A stretch of 64,000 bases of DNA, taken from the NCBI RefSeq assembly GCF_900172235.1, contig NZ_FWFQ01000019.1:1-64000 (forward strand), given 5' to 3'. Shown in pieces: positions 17,601 to 25,399 of the stretch. Each line of letters begins with the position of its first letter. Position 1 is the first letter of the stretch. The notes beneath the pieces were generated by a model, which was not told the origin of the DNA, did no database searches, and saw only the letters and a list, made by a program, of their open reading frames with translations. A program made the translations under genes and the position numbers. This stretch comes from Pseudoruegeria aquimaris (GTDB lineage: Bacteria > Pseudomonadota > Alphaproteobacteria > Rhodobacterales > Rhodobacteraceae).

Positions 17601-19107
17601 GCACGTCGGCCGCCAGATCGCGGAAGGCCTGCACCGCCGGATAGGCGCTGGCACCCGCGCGGATCGTCGTCAGCTCGCGCATCTCGGAGCCGATCAGGAA
17701 GGCATCGACCCCACCCGCCGCCGCGCAGAGATGCGCGTAATGCAGCACCATGCGCCGCAGCCCCCAATCGCCGGCCACGCCGATCCAGGAGACGGTCTCG
17801 CCCGAGACGGTGAAATCGGATGGGCTGGCACCGCCGAAGAAGGCTTCGACCTGGCTCGCTGCCGTGGCGGTCTTGTCGACGCTGCCGGCGAAACCGGCCG
17901 CGGGCGAACAGGTGATCCGGCCGCGCCATGGAAACTCAGGCTGGCCGGTCTCGGCGGCGTTATCGCTGTAGGGGTTCGGGAGCGTGTTGCCCGGAGGGAC
18001 GTCCATCAGGATGAACGGATAGAAGGTCACCCGCAGCCCGCGGGCCTTCATCTCCTTGATCGCCTGCACCACCGCGAAATCGGCCGGCGTGCCACCATAG
18101 ACGGGCCGTTCCTGGTCGTCGCGACTGACGAGGTGCGCCGCAGACCGGCTCACGCCGTTCACCGACCAGGTCTGCGGGCTCGTGGTCTTGGCCGAGACCT
18201 CGACGCCGGGGCGAATGGCGCAGTCGCCCGCACGCAAGTCGTTTCCGAACCAGGCGACGACGAGGCTGACGCTTTCCACCTTCGGCGCCATCGCCTCCAG
18301 CCGGTCCAGCGCCACCACCATGTCGGCGGTGTCAGACAGTGCGTTGAGGTTTTCGGGAGTTTGGGACCCGCCGCCACCCTTCCGGATGCCCTGCGTCGCA
18401 TAGGTGAACTCGCCCGAGGCCGGGATCACCGTGACCGCCTGCGTCAGCCCTTCGGCGGTATCGGGATCGGCGAACGGGCGGAACACCTCGAAGGAGAGCT
18501 GCGGCAGCCGGTTGCCGTAATTCCCGAGCGGCAGCTCCTCGAAGACCACATAGGCCGTCCCGCGATAGGCCGGGGTGTTGGCCGCGCCCATCTTCGCCGC
18601 GATGAACGGGTCGGCGGTCTGCGCTTCGTCGCCCGGATACCAACGCCAGGTGATCCCGGCCGTGTCGAGAAGATTCCCGTCTGCCCAGATGCGCCCGATG
18701 CCGGTGATCGGGCCCTCGCAGAGCGCCACGGCGAAGCTCGCGTAGTAGAGATACTCGGTGGTCTTGACCTTGCCGCCGCCTCCGCCACCCTTGCCGCCAC
18801 CCTGTGTCGTGGTCTTGGTCTCCTCGCGGAAGTCGGTCGCCCAGATCACGTTGCCGCCCATGCGCATCCGACCGTAGACGCGCGGGATGACGGCGCCCTC
18901 GGTTGAGGACGTGATCCGCAAGGAATCGAGCCGCGGCCCCTCGATGCGCTGGGTGGGCGCGAGCGACGAGACGATCCAGCTGTCGACCACCGACCCGATG
19001 GTCGAGCCGACGAACCCGCCGATGGTGGCGGCGCTAACGCCGAGGATCGCGCCGCCGATCGAGCCGCCAATAGCGGCACCGGCTGCGCCGAGAACAAGCG
19101 TTGCCAT
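14662..19107 (-). CDS. Tail tip host-specificity protein, GTA gp15-like (TIM-barrel domain)
   Basis: 1481 residues. The N terminus (VLGAAGAAIGGSIGGAILGV) is a Gly/Ala-rich hydrophobic stretch typical of the family. The middle (~430-640) resembles a glycoside-hydrolase-like TIM barrel (HLDPLWADTNIDFIGIDNYM, then FTELGCPAIDRGTNQPN), as in Rhodobacter GTA gp15. The C-terminal half has tail-hub domains (LESPRASITTLARHFGFDAV) and ends in fibronectin-like strands. It forms the baseplate hub and adsorption device. An intervening region near 690-790 looks like a carbohydrate-binding module. It follows the NlpC/P60 gene and precedes the fibre gene, the usual GTA order. Confidence 0.87.
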   Translation of the reverse strand: MATLVLGAAGAAIGGSIGGAILGVSAATIGGFVGSTIGSVVDSWIVSSLAPTQRIEGPRLDSLRITSSTEGAVIPRVYGRMRMGGNVIWATDFREETKTTTQGGGKGGGGGGKVKTTEYLYYASFAVALCEGPITGIGRIWADGNLLDTAGITWRWYPGDEAQTADPFIAAKMGAANTPAYRGTAYVVFEELPLGNYGNRLPQLSFEVFRPFADPDTAEGLTQAVTVIPASGEFTYATQGIRKGGGGSQTPENLNALSDTADMVVALDRLEAMAPKVESVSLVVAWFGNDLRAGDCAIRPGVEVSAKTTSPQTWSVNGVSRSAAHLVSRDDQERPVYGGTPADFAVVQAIKEMKARGLRVTFYPFILMDVPPGNTLPNPYSDNAAETGQPEFPWRGRITCSPAAGFAGSVDKTATAASQVEAFFGGASPSDFTVSGETVSWIGVAGDWGLRRMVLHYAHLCAAAGGVDAFLIGSEMRELTTIRAGASAYPAVQAFRDLAADVRSILGAGTAISYAADWSEYFGHQPADGSGDVFFHLDPLWADTNIDFIGIDNYMPLSDWRDGFEHADAQQGWPAIYDRAYLQSNIAGGEGFDWFYASDADRAAQVRTPITDGVYGEPWVFRYKDLWNWWSRPHHDRPGGLRTNPIPDGDTPETWSPTTATVSPSPEGFGPFTSAARIAAIDGSNDFAQSASAQDLVVAGETYETGVLLKPGTSGRARIYVNLTGAPNKEVRIDDFSGAAPYTSDLDIFDLALTDIGGGIWRLTFSWIAPITDTTVQLRVGPYSSVPGEDVHVLAGWITSRDRGTTPWLPQSKPMRFTELGCPAIDRGTNQPNVFFDPKSSESLTPYFSRGWRDDAIQRAYLEATWLFWTDPTNNPLSPVYGGRMVDTPECAAWTWDARPYPFFPELTDVWTDGPNWRLGHWLTGRLGAVSLAALVRHLCLRAGLPETRIDVSGLWGAVEGYAIGALESPRASITTLARHFGFDAVETEGVIRFVMRGRAAMANVTPDDLVAAREGDVIELTRGQETELPQALKWQVARADEDYEAAQVEARRITVDTTRIASESFPMAVPPEEAERRCRRALMEAWTGRESAVFRLPPSRLALDPGDVVTLAHDGRAIPLRLISIADADARGIEAVRQDRDAYDLPPGAPRPSALSKAVVFGAPDAVLLDLPQLTEDQPAHRPFAAAHAIPWPGEIAVFRSPSTDGFELLTTAQSRARIGTLVSDFYAGPTSRFDLGNVLVVDLLTGTLESVTELVLFGGANALAIESAPGVWEIVQAGAAELIAPGQYRLTRLLRGQRGTEGAMGNPTPAGARVVVLDDSLASLPIAEADLGIPWNWRIGPASRPVSDETYVAQAFTPTGVGLRPFSVAHVEQPWRRPRAPGDLTIRWKRRSRSLAADSWGGIEVPLAEELEAYEVEVLDGATVKRVLSTTTTSAVYTAADQTADCGAPLGPGDSLTVRIFQLSALVGRGAPKTVTLTF

Positions 19108-19116
19108 GGTCGAATC

Positions 19117-19611
19117 TCAGCGTTGCGGGAACAGGAAGGCGAAGGCGATGCGCCGCCGCCAGGATCGGGTGAGCGGTTCCTCGATGACGCCGAGCCGCTC
19201 GTAGGCGTGGAGGAAGCTGTCTGGACCGGTCAGGATGCCGACATGCTTGGCGATGGCGCGGGGCATCATCCGGAACAGCACCAGCGCGCCGGGCCGGGCC
19301 TCGGCTGGCGACACCTCGATCATCATGGCGCGCGCGCCCTCGGCCAGCACCTCGCGCGGACCGGTCTCGCCCCAATCCCGGCTATAGGGCGGGATCGGGA
19401 ACGGCTCGGGGCCGACGACCTCACGCCAGATGCCCCGTGCGAGCCCGAGGCAGTCGCAGCCCACGCCGCGCAGGCTCGCCTGGTCGTGGTACGGCGTACC
19501 GAGCCATGCGCGCGCCGCGGCGATGACCCTCTCGGGATCGGCGGTGGCTCTCGTGCATCGCGAAGCGATGCACTGCCGCCCGTCGTTTCCGCTGGAAACG
19601 ACGTTGGTCAC
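19117..19611 (-). CDS. NlpC/P60-family tail peptidase, GTA gp14-like
   Basis: 164 residues. The catalytic Cys is in RGVGCDCLGLARGIW, and the His in PRAIAKHVGILTG. These enzymes cleave peptidoglycan stem peptides and sit in the tail tip to help DNA entry. The start overlaps the DUF2163 gene by 4 bases. The N terminus is unusual: after Met-Thr come about 22 residues encoded by two back-to-back palindromes (19553-19603) before the conserved DPERVIAAARAWLGTPY begins, so a palindromic insert appears to have been accepted in frame. Confidence 0.87.
   Translation of the reverse strand: MTNVVSSGNDGRQCIASRCTRATADPERVIAAARAWLGTPYHDQASLRGVGCDCLGLARGIWREVVGPEPFPIPPYSRDWGETGPREVLAEGARAMMIEVSPAEARPGALVLFRMMPRAIAKHVGILTGPDSFLHAYERLGVIEEPLTRSWRRRIAFAFLFPQR
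19553..19603. repeat. Two adjacent palindromes inserted in the start of the gp14-like gene
   Basis: GTGCATCGC-GAA-GCGATGCAC spans 19553-19573, and CGTCGTTTCC-GCT-GGAAACGACG spans 19581-19603. The second has the core TCCGCTGGA, one base from the core TCCACTGGA of palindromes at 26911 and 44589. All three lie inside coding regions and keep the frame open. Confidence 0.75.
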
Positions 19612-20492
19612 AGCACGCCCCCATCGTGGCCGCCGTCCTTCGTCGCATACCGCAGGATCGTGTCCTGGCCGGGGATATGCGGGAAGCCACGGAAGTTGGC
19701 GGTGTTGGCGAACTTTGCCCCGCAGGTCTCGATCCGCTTGTCGCAGCCGGCGCGGATGGCGAAAGCGTCGCCCTCGGCTATGGACCGCACCGGCGCCTCG
19801 AGCAGGGTCAGTATCGCGATGCCGTCCGTGACGTCATGGCCCAGCACCTCGGTGCGCCGCCCCGCATTCGCCCCGCTCGTCCATTCGACGGTGCCGAAGG
19901 TGAACCAGCCGGCCTCAAACCCGCCGAGACCGGAGGCGGTAAAGTTGCGGTCGCGCAGGAGATCGATCACGGCGCCCGCGCCTTTGTAGACGGGATCCTC
20001 GAGATCGACGCCGCAGCGCGCTTCGCCGAGCGCAGCATCGCAGGTCGCCTGGAAGGTCCGTCCGACCGCCTGGCCGAGTACGTGCGCGAGGGAGCGGACC
20101 TCGGCGACGAAGGCCAGCCGCCCACGCCGGATCTGGCCGATGGCGCCGCGCCGCATCAGCACGCGCTGACCCGCGTCGGCCCAGTTCACGCGCCAGACCT
20201 CGACCTCGGCGTTGTCCCAGCGACCGTCAAGGATGTCGGTCTCGGTGATCCGGTCCGAGGTCAGCACGCCCTCGGCGTCCTGCGCATCGACGGAAAGGTC
20301 GGAGCCAGAGCGGACCTCGGACGCTGTCAGCCCGCTCTCTGGCTCGAAATCCGTGCCATCGAAGCTCAGTGTCCGGTCGTGATCGGTGAAGCCGAAGGTG
20401 ACACCATCGGTGCGCGTGATGCGCCAGCACCAGGCGAGCGTTGTCGTTCCCTCGTCGAGATGGGCCTGCAAACCGGGCGAGAGGGATTTCAT
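19608..20492 (-). CDS. DUF2163 phage tail protein, GTA gp13-like
   Basis: 294 residues. The N terminus LAWCWRITRTDGVTFGFTDH followed by DRTLSFDGTDFEP matches the DUF2163/GTA gp13 family (once mis-named FAD/FMN dehydrogenase), part of the tail hub. The C-terminal cysteines in AGCDKRIETCGAKFANTANF are conserved in the family. It overlaps the gp14-like gene by 4 bases and the spanin-like gene upstream by 4 bases. Unlike in GTAs, its usual gp12 neighbour is separated from it by the lysis genes. Confidence 0.88.
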   Translation of the reverse strand: MKSLSPGLQAHLDEGTTTLAWCWRITRTDGVTFGFTDHDRTLSFDGTDFEPESGLTASEVRSGSDLSVDAQDAEGVLTSDRITETDILDGRWDNAEVEVWRVNWADAGQRVLMRRGAIGQIRRGRLAFVAEVRSLAHVLGQAVGRTFQATCDAALGEARCGVDLEDPVYKGAGAVIDLLRDRNFTASGLGGFEAGWFTFGTVEWTSGANAGRRTEVLGHDVTDGIAILTLLEAPVRSIAEGDAFAIRAGCDKRIETCGAKFANTANFRGFPHIPGQDTILRYATKDGGHDGGVL

Positions 20493-20689
20493 CGGCAGGT
20501 CCCCGTCATGCGATCATCGAGATCGGCGATCCAGTCCGCCCACGCGGGCGGTACGTCGGCGACACTCGCCGCAGGTGGCCGTGCCAGCCGGGCCTCGGCA
20601 TAGGAAATGCAGCCTGCATTACCACCGGCCGTCGTTGCGGCGCAGCCGCTGAGCAGGATCGCCAGCATCGCGACCATCACGAACCGCAT
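20489..20689 (-). CDS. Rz1-like outer-membrane spanin lipoprotein
   Basis: 66 residues starting MRFVMVAMLAILLSGCAATT, a signal peptide with lipobox LLSGC, followed by a short Pro/Ala-rich segment (ARLARPPAASVADVPPAWAD). The reading frame begins inside the Rz-like gene in another frame, the nested arrangement of lambda Rz/Rz1. A longer in-frame start at 20773 exists, but the ATG at 20689 places the signal peptide at the N terminus. It would link to the inner-membrane spanin and fuse the membranes at lysis. Confidence 0.72.
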   Translation of the reverse strand: MRFVMVAMLAILLSGCAATTAGGNAGCISYAEARLARPPAASVADVPPAWADWIADLDDRMTGTCR

Positions 20690-20849
20690 CGCGGCCACGT
20701 TCGACCTTCCCGATTGTCTGTTCCAATGCATCACGTTCGGCCTCCCTTTTGCCCTGACGCTTACCTTCCACACGACCCCAGGCCCGGCCGAGGACGATGC
20801 CCCCGACCGCGCCCAGAGCGGCCACCAGCCAGATCAGGAACTCAGCCAT
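20619..20849 (-). CDS. Rz-like inner-membrane spanin candidate
   Basis: 76 residues from the ATG at 20849. One transmembrane helix (FLIWLVAALGAVGGIVLGRAW) is followed by a charged, probably coiled-coil segment (EGKRQGKREAERDALEQTI). Short length, N-terminal anchor and nested overlap with a lipoprotein gene are the basis for the call; the sequence itself is not a clear family match. It overlaps the 33-codon gene upstream. Confidence 0.6.
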   Translation of the reverse strand: MAEFLIWLVAALGAVGGIVLGRAWGRVEGKRQGKREAERDALEQTIGKVERGRDAVRDGRDAGDPAQRLRRNDGRW

Positions 20850-20943
20850 CGTCCCGCTCCCCGCGCCCGGCGGCCACACAGAGGGCGACGATGAAGACGC
20901 CGATACAGCCGCCCAGTATGAGCCCCGCCAGAAACTCAGTCAT
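20842..20943 (-). CDS. Very short membrane peptide in the lysis block
   Basis: 33 codons starting ATG at 20943 (MTEFLAGLILGGCIGVFIVA, then LCVAAGRGERDDG). It is one hydrophobic helix with a charged tail. Both ends overlap neighbours by 8 bases, the pattern of translationally coupled lysis genes. It could be a holin or antiholin accessory, or a duplicate of the next gene's membrane segment. Coding status is inferred from position. Confidence 0.45.
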   Translation of the reverse strand: MTEFLAGLILGGCIGVFIVALCVAAGRGERDDG

Positions 20944-21166
20944 CGCCCCGGAACCCCCGCTCGATCCGGTCGCGCAGGCCGATCAGGCCGAGACCGAGGA
21001 AGATGAGCCCGGCGGGCGAAGCGTCGCCCGAGCCGGCGAGCAGCGCGACGAGGCGGGACAGTTCAGCAAGCGGCCCGATTGCCGGCAACGCGACGGAGGC
21101 GATACCGGTGAGCATGGCGAGCAGCCCCGCCCACCAGGTCAGGGAACTCGGTCGGATGTAGCGCAT
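20936..21166 (-). CDS. Holin-like membrane protein
   Basis: 76 residues with two or three hydrophobic segments (WWAGLLAMLTGIASVALPA; LIFLGLGLIGLRDRI) and a charged C terminus ending RGFRGDD. It starts 3 bases after the endolysin stop. Size, topology and position support a holin or a lysis-accessory role. The larger holin-like gene at 21946 competes for the main holin role. Confidence 0.6.
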   Translation of the reverse strand: MRYIRPSSLTWWAGLLAMLTGIASVALPAIGPLAELSRLVALLAGSGDASPAGLIFLGLGLIGLRDRIERGFRGDD

Positions 21167-21169
21167 GGA

Positions 21170-21817
21170 TCAGGCCTTCCGGATCAGGATGGAAAACAAG
21201 GCGATCAGCCGGGCGAGCCAGCCGGTCGGCAGATTGGGGGTGGCGGGAATGGCGGGATTGGCGGGACGCAACAGTTCCAGCGCCTCATCCTCGGTCAGGC
21301 GGCGGATCGGCCGTGAGAAATCCACCCGGCCAGCACGATCCACGCCCCAGATCGGGATCGGGCCGCGGGGATAGCGGCCATGGCGAAACAGGTCGCGCTC
21401 GGCCTCCCGGCGCGGGATGATGGACGCGGGCTTGCGCCAGTTCAGAAACGCGTCGGCGGCGGCGACGCGATTGCCGGCATTGAGGTGCCGGGTCAGCGCG
21501 GCCTTTGCGATGCCGCCGGTGTTGTAGTGGAACGAGACCAGCGCATCGAACTCGTGGGGCTCGAGCGGCACGGTCACGACGCGCAGGACGTCGGCCTCGT
21601 AAGCAGCAAGATCGGCGCGAAACACCCGGAACGCCTCGCGGAGCCCGGCTTGCGTGTCGGCGGGCATCCCGCGGGGCATCTCTGCCGGATCGGGTGGCCC
21701 GGCGGCGGCCGTGTGGCCGATGCCGAAGGTCCAGGTGCCGGTGGAATCGAGGTAAGGCCCGGGCGCGACGCCCTCGTGCCGGGAAAGGGCCAGAAGCCCT
21801 CGGTCTGTCATGTGCAT
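21170..21817 (-). CDS. Endolysin, GH24 phage lysozyme
   Basis: 215 residues. The T4-lysozyme-type triad E-x8-D-x5-T is visible as Glu15, Asp24 and Thr30 in RHEGVAPGPYLDSTGTWTFG, followed by IGHT. LVSFHYNTGGIAKAALTRHL is the conserved helix region. It hydrolyses peptidoglycan glycan strands at lysis. The C-terminal ~50 residues extend past the usual domain and end in a hydrophobic segment (LARLIALFSILI). There is no N-terminal signal, so a holin is required for export. Flanked on both sides by holin-like genes. Confidence 0.9.
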   Translation of the reverse strand: MHMTDRGLLALSRHEGVAPGPYLDSTGTWTFGIGHTAAAGPPDPAEMPRGMPADTQAGLREAFRVFRADLAAYEADVLRVVTVPLEPHEFDALVSFHYNTGGIAKAALTRHLNAGNRVAAADAFLNWRKPASIIPRREAERDLFRHGRYPRGPIPIWGVDRAGRVDFSRPIRRLTEDEALELLRPANPAIPATPNLPTGWLARLIALFSILIRKA

Positions 21818-21821
21818 GGGA

Positions 21822-21953
21822 CTATACGAGTAGCGAGAGGATCAGGATGAGCGCGGCAATCGCGATGCCGACGCGCAGGCGGTGAGCAAAGGCATCACGC
21901 GGGTCGTCGGTCAGGCGCCGCAGGCCGCGCAGGACACGGACGAGATCAGTCAT
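21822..21953 (-). CDS. Short single-helix membrane protein
   Basis: 43 codons from ATG at 21953 (MTDLVRVLRGLRRLTDDPRD, then AFAHRLRVGIAIAALILILSLLV). A basic amphipathic N terminus precedes one terminal transmembrane helix. It overlaps the holin-like gene by 8 bases and ends just before the endolysin. Likely a lysis accessory; no family recognised. Confidence 0.5.
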   Translation of the reverse strand: MTDLVRVLRGLRRLTDDPRDAFAHRLRVGIAIAALILILSLLV

Positions 21954-22293
21954 CGCCGCCCTCCCGCGCCTGGCGAAGGCGGGCCAGCACCAGTTCGATC
22001 ACCGCCGGGCCGAAGACGCCGACGAGATAGGCGGCGGAACCGGCGGCGCCCCCGGCCGGGACCGCCTGTGGCGGCAGGCCCAGCCAGCTTGTGATGACGG
22101 CCATGGACAGGCTGCCCATGCCGGCGGCGATCAGGCCGCCGAGCAGGATGTGGCGCAGCGCGTCGCGCAGGCGCATCTTGGTGGTCAGCGCATTCGTGGC
22201 CCCGCCGAGCGCGCCCCAGGCAGCGAGGATCACGGCCGTCGAGGCCGCAAGATCGCGCAGCACCGTCGCCACGAAACCGGAATTGTCGTTCAT
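21946..22293 (-). CDS. Phage holin family protein (three-helix)
   Basis: 115 residues with three hydrophobic segments: ASTAVILAAWGALGGAT near 17, ILLGGLIAAGMGSLSMAVIT near 50, and a Gly/Ala-rich AYLVGVFGPAVIELVLARL near 88. This resembles LydA/holin families found upstream of lysozymes in alphaproteobacterial prophages. Overlap with the DUF2460 gene (4 bases) shows the lysis set is inserted inside the distal tail operon. Confidence 0.7.
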   Translation of the reverse strand: MNDNSGFVATVLRDLAASTAVILAAWGALGGATNALTTKMRLRDALRHILLGGLIAAGMGSLSMAVITSWLGLPPQAVPAGGAAGSAAYLVGVFGPAVIELVLARLRQAREGGDD

Positions 22294-22916
22294 CGCCGGA
22301 TCTCCAGGAGCGGGATGGAAGTGATGGAGCCGAGGCGCTCTATGTCTAGGGTGACGTCGAGCGTGTCCGTGTCGAAGCGGACGGGGACGTCGAATTCGAA
22401 GCCAACGGTAATGGCGGCGCCAGAAGCCGGGGCTGTGTCAAAGGTGACCAGCCCGGTGGTGGTGTCGATGGACCAGCCGGTGGCCTGCTCAACCCCGTCG
22501 ATCGCAACCGTCACACTTCCGGCCACCGGCTTGGTGATGGCCCGGGTCCAGGTCTGCGCGCCTGAGGCGTAGGCCTTCACAAGCTGGAATGCCGTCGTCG
22601 TGCCGTCCCCGGTGCCGATGACCTGGTTAGTTGCCGAAGGCGTCTGTGACGGCAGACAGGACTTGAAGTCGGCCCAGTCCTTGAACCGGAAGCCGTAAAG
22701 CCGGCCGTTCCGCGCCTCGAAGAAGGCGACCACGGCCGCCAGATCGTCGGCGCGGCGGATGCCATAGGCGACGTCGTAGCGGCGGCGCGAGCTGGCCCAG
22801 CTGGCGTTGCGCTCCTCGTCGCCGGAGGCGAGCTCGACGATCTGCGTGCGTCGCTCCGGCCCGCCGCGGGCGCCGCGGCTGATATCGTCGGGGAACCGGA
22901 CCTCGTGAAACGCCAT
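22290..22916 (-). CDS. DUF2460 distal tail protein, GTA gp12-like
   Basis: 208 residues. The N terminus FHEVRFPDDISRGARGGPER and the segment NGRLYGFRFKDWADFK match DUF2460/GTA gp12 proteins, which form the distal tail ring below the tube. The C-terminal half repeats the immunoglobulin-like strand pattern VAIDGVEQATGWSIDTTTGL. It directly follows the tape measure (1-base overlap). Confidence 0.9.
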   Translation of the reverse strand: MAFHEVRFPDDISRGARGGPERRTQIVELASGDEERNASWASSRRRYDVAYGIRRADDLAAVVAFFEARNGRLYGFRFKDWADFKSCLPSQTPSATNQVIGTGDGTTTAFQLVKAYASGAQTWTRAITKPVAGSVTVAIDGVEQATGWSIDTTTGLVTFDTAPASGAAITVGFEFDVPVRFDTDTLDVTLDIERLGSITSIPLLEIRR

Positions 22917-25060
22917 CAGAGCCCCCTGCGGCCCAGCGACACCGCGCGGGCAATGTCGGCCGCGACCTGCGTGCGGGACTGCCGGAAACTCTCGGCGTCG
23001 CGGGTGTTGATGTTGATGGTGACGCCGCCGCCGGTGCCATAAGCCTGCGCTTCCCGCCGCGAGAGCACCCGCTCACCCCGTTGCAGGATCGCGGGCACCT
23101 CGTCAGGGCGCAGGCCGGCCCACCCGCCGCCATGCATGCGCGGCGCGCCGGCGAAGGCCATGGCCGGTACCATGCGCGTGGGTCCACTGGATCCGACCAT
23201 TCCGCCGTCATGCAGGATGTTCGCAAAGAGCCCGCCCGCGCCGCCGAGGATCCCACCGAGGGCGCTGGCCATCGGCCCGAGAATGAACCGCCTTGCCGCG
23301 AGCCGCGCCAGATCGGCGATGAGCGAGGTGACGAGATCGCGGAAGTCGAGCTTGCCGGACTTCACGAACTCCGCCACCGCGTCCTCGGCGCTTCGGAAGG
23401 CGCCCACCAGGGACTGGCCGATATCGGCGCCGATGTCGCGGGCCCTGGCGGCATACTCGGCCAGCGTCGCGGTAACCGCCGCCCAGCCCGTTGCGAGCTG
23501 CTCCGCGCCATCGGCATTGGCTGCCCCGGCCGCGCGTCCTGCCTGACCGGCGGCATCCAGCGCCTCCGTTACCCGGTCGGCGGCTTCCGTTGCCTGGTCG
23601 AGCGCATCCGTCCCATCCTCGCCGCTTGCGCGCATCGCGGCCCGGAGCGCATCCACCGCCTCGCGCACGCCGTCGAAGGCATGAGCTCGGGTATCAGCGG
23701 CGCGGGCACGCAGCGCATCGGCCTGGTGACCGGCATTGCTGGCCGCGTGGTCGAGGTACGACGCGTAGCTTTGCGCGCCAAAGACATCGATCCGGGCGTC
23801 CGCTCCGAGCCGTTCGGAAACCGCGTTGAAGGTCGGGCCGATCTGGGCGAGGAAATCGGCCCATTTCGAGGACAGGAACGCCATCAGGCGCAGCCAGATC
23901 GCCTCGATGTCCGCTCTCATGGCGCGGAAGTCATCGACGAAGGAGGAGACGGTCACCTTGATCCCATCCCAGACCGCCTGCGCGACATTGCCCATGAGCT
24001 CCAGCGCCTCGCCAAAGCCGCCGGCGCCGCGCACGAGCTTCGTGAACTGGTAGATCAACTCGCCGGCACCGACGATCAGGGCGCCGATTCCGGTGCGGAT
24101 GAGCGCACCGCGCAGGACAACGAGCGCGGTGGCCAAGCCGCGCACGGACAAGGCCGCGGCGGCAAGACCGGCCACCCAGCGGCTGGCGAGGAAGGCCGCG
24201 AAGGTGGCGGCGTAAGTCGTGAGCCGGCCGATATTGTCAAAGAGTCCGGCAATGGCCTGACCGAGCGGGCCGGTGCGGCTGGCAACTGCGGCCATGGCGT
24301 CGGCTACGGCTTCCAGCGCGGGGGCTGCGGCAACGGCGAGCTGGTTGGAGAGCCCGCGCCAGATCAGCCCGAGCCGGGAGATCGCGTCGTTCGTCCGTTC
24401 GATCCGGTCAGCGTCGGCTTCCGAAACCACGACCCCGAAGGCGCGCACATCGTCGGTCGCCTGCCGCAGCGTCGCGGTGTCAATCCGGCTCATGGCGATG
24501 GAGCCTTCCTCGCCGAACAGCTGGCCCGCGACGGCGGCACGCTCGGCGGCTGGCACGAAGTCCTCGATGGCGGCATTGATCGCCCCCACCCGCTCGTCGA
24601 GCGGCAGCGCCAGCAGGTCGGAGGCCGAAAGCCCCAGCCGTTCGAGCGCTTGGGCCGCGGGGCCTGTACCGGCCGCCGCCTGGCTCAGCCGCCGCGTCAG
24701 GTCTTTCGTCGCCTGTTCGATGCCGGACATGGAGACGCCGGCGAGCTCGCCCGCGCGCTCGAGCGTCTGGATCGAGGCGACGGTGGTGCCGAGCGACTGC
24801 GCGAGCTTGGCCTGCGCATCGACCGTTTGCAGACCGGACCGCACCATGGCGACACCGGCAGCCGTGGCAGCGGCGACGGCAGCGGCAGCGGCCACCCGCA
24901 CCCGGCGTGCGAAGCCTGCAAGCCTTGCGTTGGCCGCCTCCATCTCGCGGCTGAGGCGCCCGAAGCCGCGGGCGCCGGCTTCACCGACGCCTTCCAGCTC
25001 GGCGCGCACCTGCCGACCACCGACCGCGGCTAGGCGGACGCTAACCCTCTTCTCGGCCAT
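22916..25060 (-). CDS. Tail tape measure protein
   Basis: 714 residues. The N terminus is Ala/Arg-rich and helical. GLQTVDAQAKLAQSLGTTVA (residues ~76-95) is the conserved lambda-type tape-measure motif, and hydrophobic segments occur near 240-330. The C-terminal motif MHGGGWAGLRPDEVPAILQR, with GERVLSRREAQ after it, is shared with many Rhodobacterales prophages. At roughly 1.5 angstroms per residue the tail would be near 105 nm (inference). The start overlaps the end of the chaperone T frame by 20 bases. Confidence 0.9.
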   Translation of the reverse strand: MAEKRVSVRLAAVGGRQVRAELEGVGEAGARGFGRLSREMEAANARLAGFARRVRVAAAAAVAAATAAGVAMVRSGLQTVDAQAKLAQSLGTTVASIQTLERAGELAGVSMSGIEQATKDLTRRLSQAAAGTGPAAQALERLGLSASDLLALPLDERVGAINAAIEDFVPAAERAAVAGQLFGEEGSIAMSRIDTATLRQATDDVRAFGVVVSEADADRIERTNDAISRLGLIWRGLSNQLAVAAAPALEAVADAMAAVASRTGPLGQAIAGLFDNIGRLTTYAATFAAFLASRWVAGLAAAALSVRGLATALVVLRGALIRTGIGALIVGAGELIYQFTKLVRGAGGFGEALELMGNVAQAVWDGIKVTVSSFVDDFRAMRADIEAIWLRLMAFLSSKWADFLAQIGPTFNAVSERLGADARIDVFGAQSYASYLDHAASNAGHQADALRARAADTRAHAFDGVREAVDALRAAMRASGEDGTDALDQATEAADRVTEALDAAGQAGRAAGAANADGAEQLATGWAAVTATLAEYAARARDIGADIGQSLVGAFRSAEDAVAEFVKSGKLDFRDLVTSLIADLARLAARRFILGPMASALGGILGGAGGLFANILHDGGMVGSSGPTRMVPAMAFAGAPRMHGGGWAGLRPDEVPAILQRGERVLSRREAQAYGTGGGVTININTRDAESFRQSRTQVAADIARAVSLGRRGL

Positions 25061-25399
25061 GCGCGTGTTCCATCTGTTCGTTGAGCTTCACCACCATCAC
25101 CGCTTCGATGACCGGCAGCAGTTCGGCCATGGCGAGCGGCGGCACGCCGAGGGCATGTCCAAGCGCCAGCGCCGCGGCCATGTCCCAGCCGATCACCGCG
25201 CCCGGCAGAACCCGCAACTGCCCGCCAAGGCGGCCCACCAAGTCCCAGACCTGCCAGCCCTCAAGGGTCAGCGGCCGGTTCAGCCGCGCCGGGCAGTCGG
25301 GGCAGGCTTGCTCGCGGCCCTCGTAGGGCTGGCAGGCATCGCAGTATCGCTCGCCCCCGCCGAAGGACCATTCGGCGAGGGCGCGGAGGCGTTTTTTTC
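25041..25399 (-). CDS. T extension of tail-assembly chaperone, made by -1 frameshift
   Basis: This frame has no convincing start of its own near the coding part. After the slippery site it reads KKRLRALAEWSFGGGERYCD, with a four-Cys cluster (CDACQPYEGREQACPDC), then a helical part ending LNEQMEHAHGREEG. Fused to the first ~114 residues of the upstream frame it would give a protein of about 231 residues. In lambda the analogous gpGT recruits the tape measure and tail tube subunits. The stop lies inside the tape-measure start. Confidence 0.8.
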
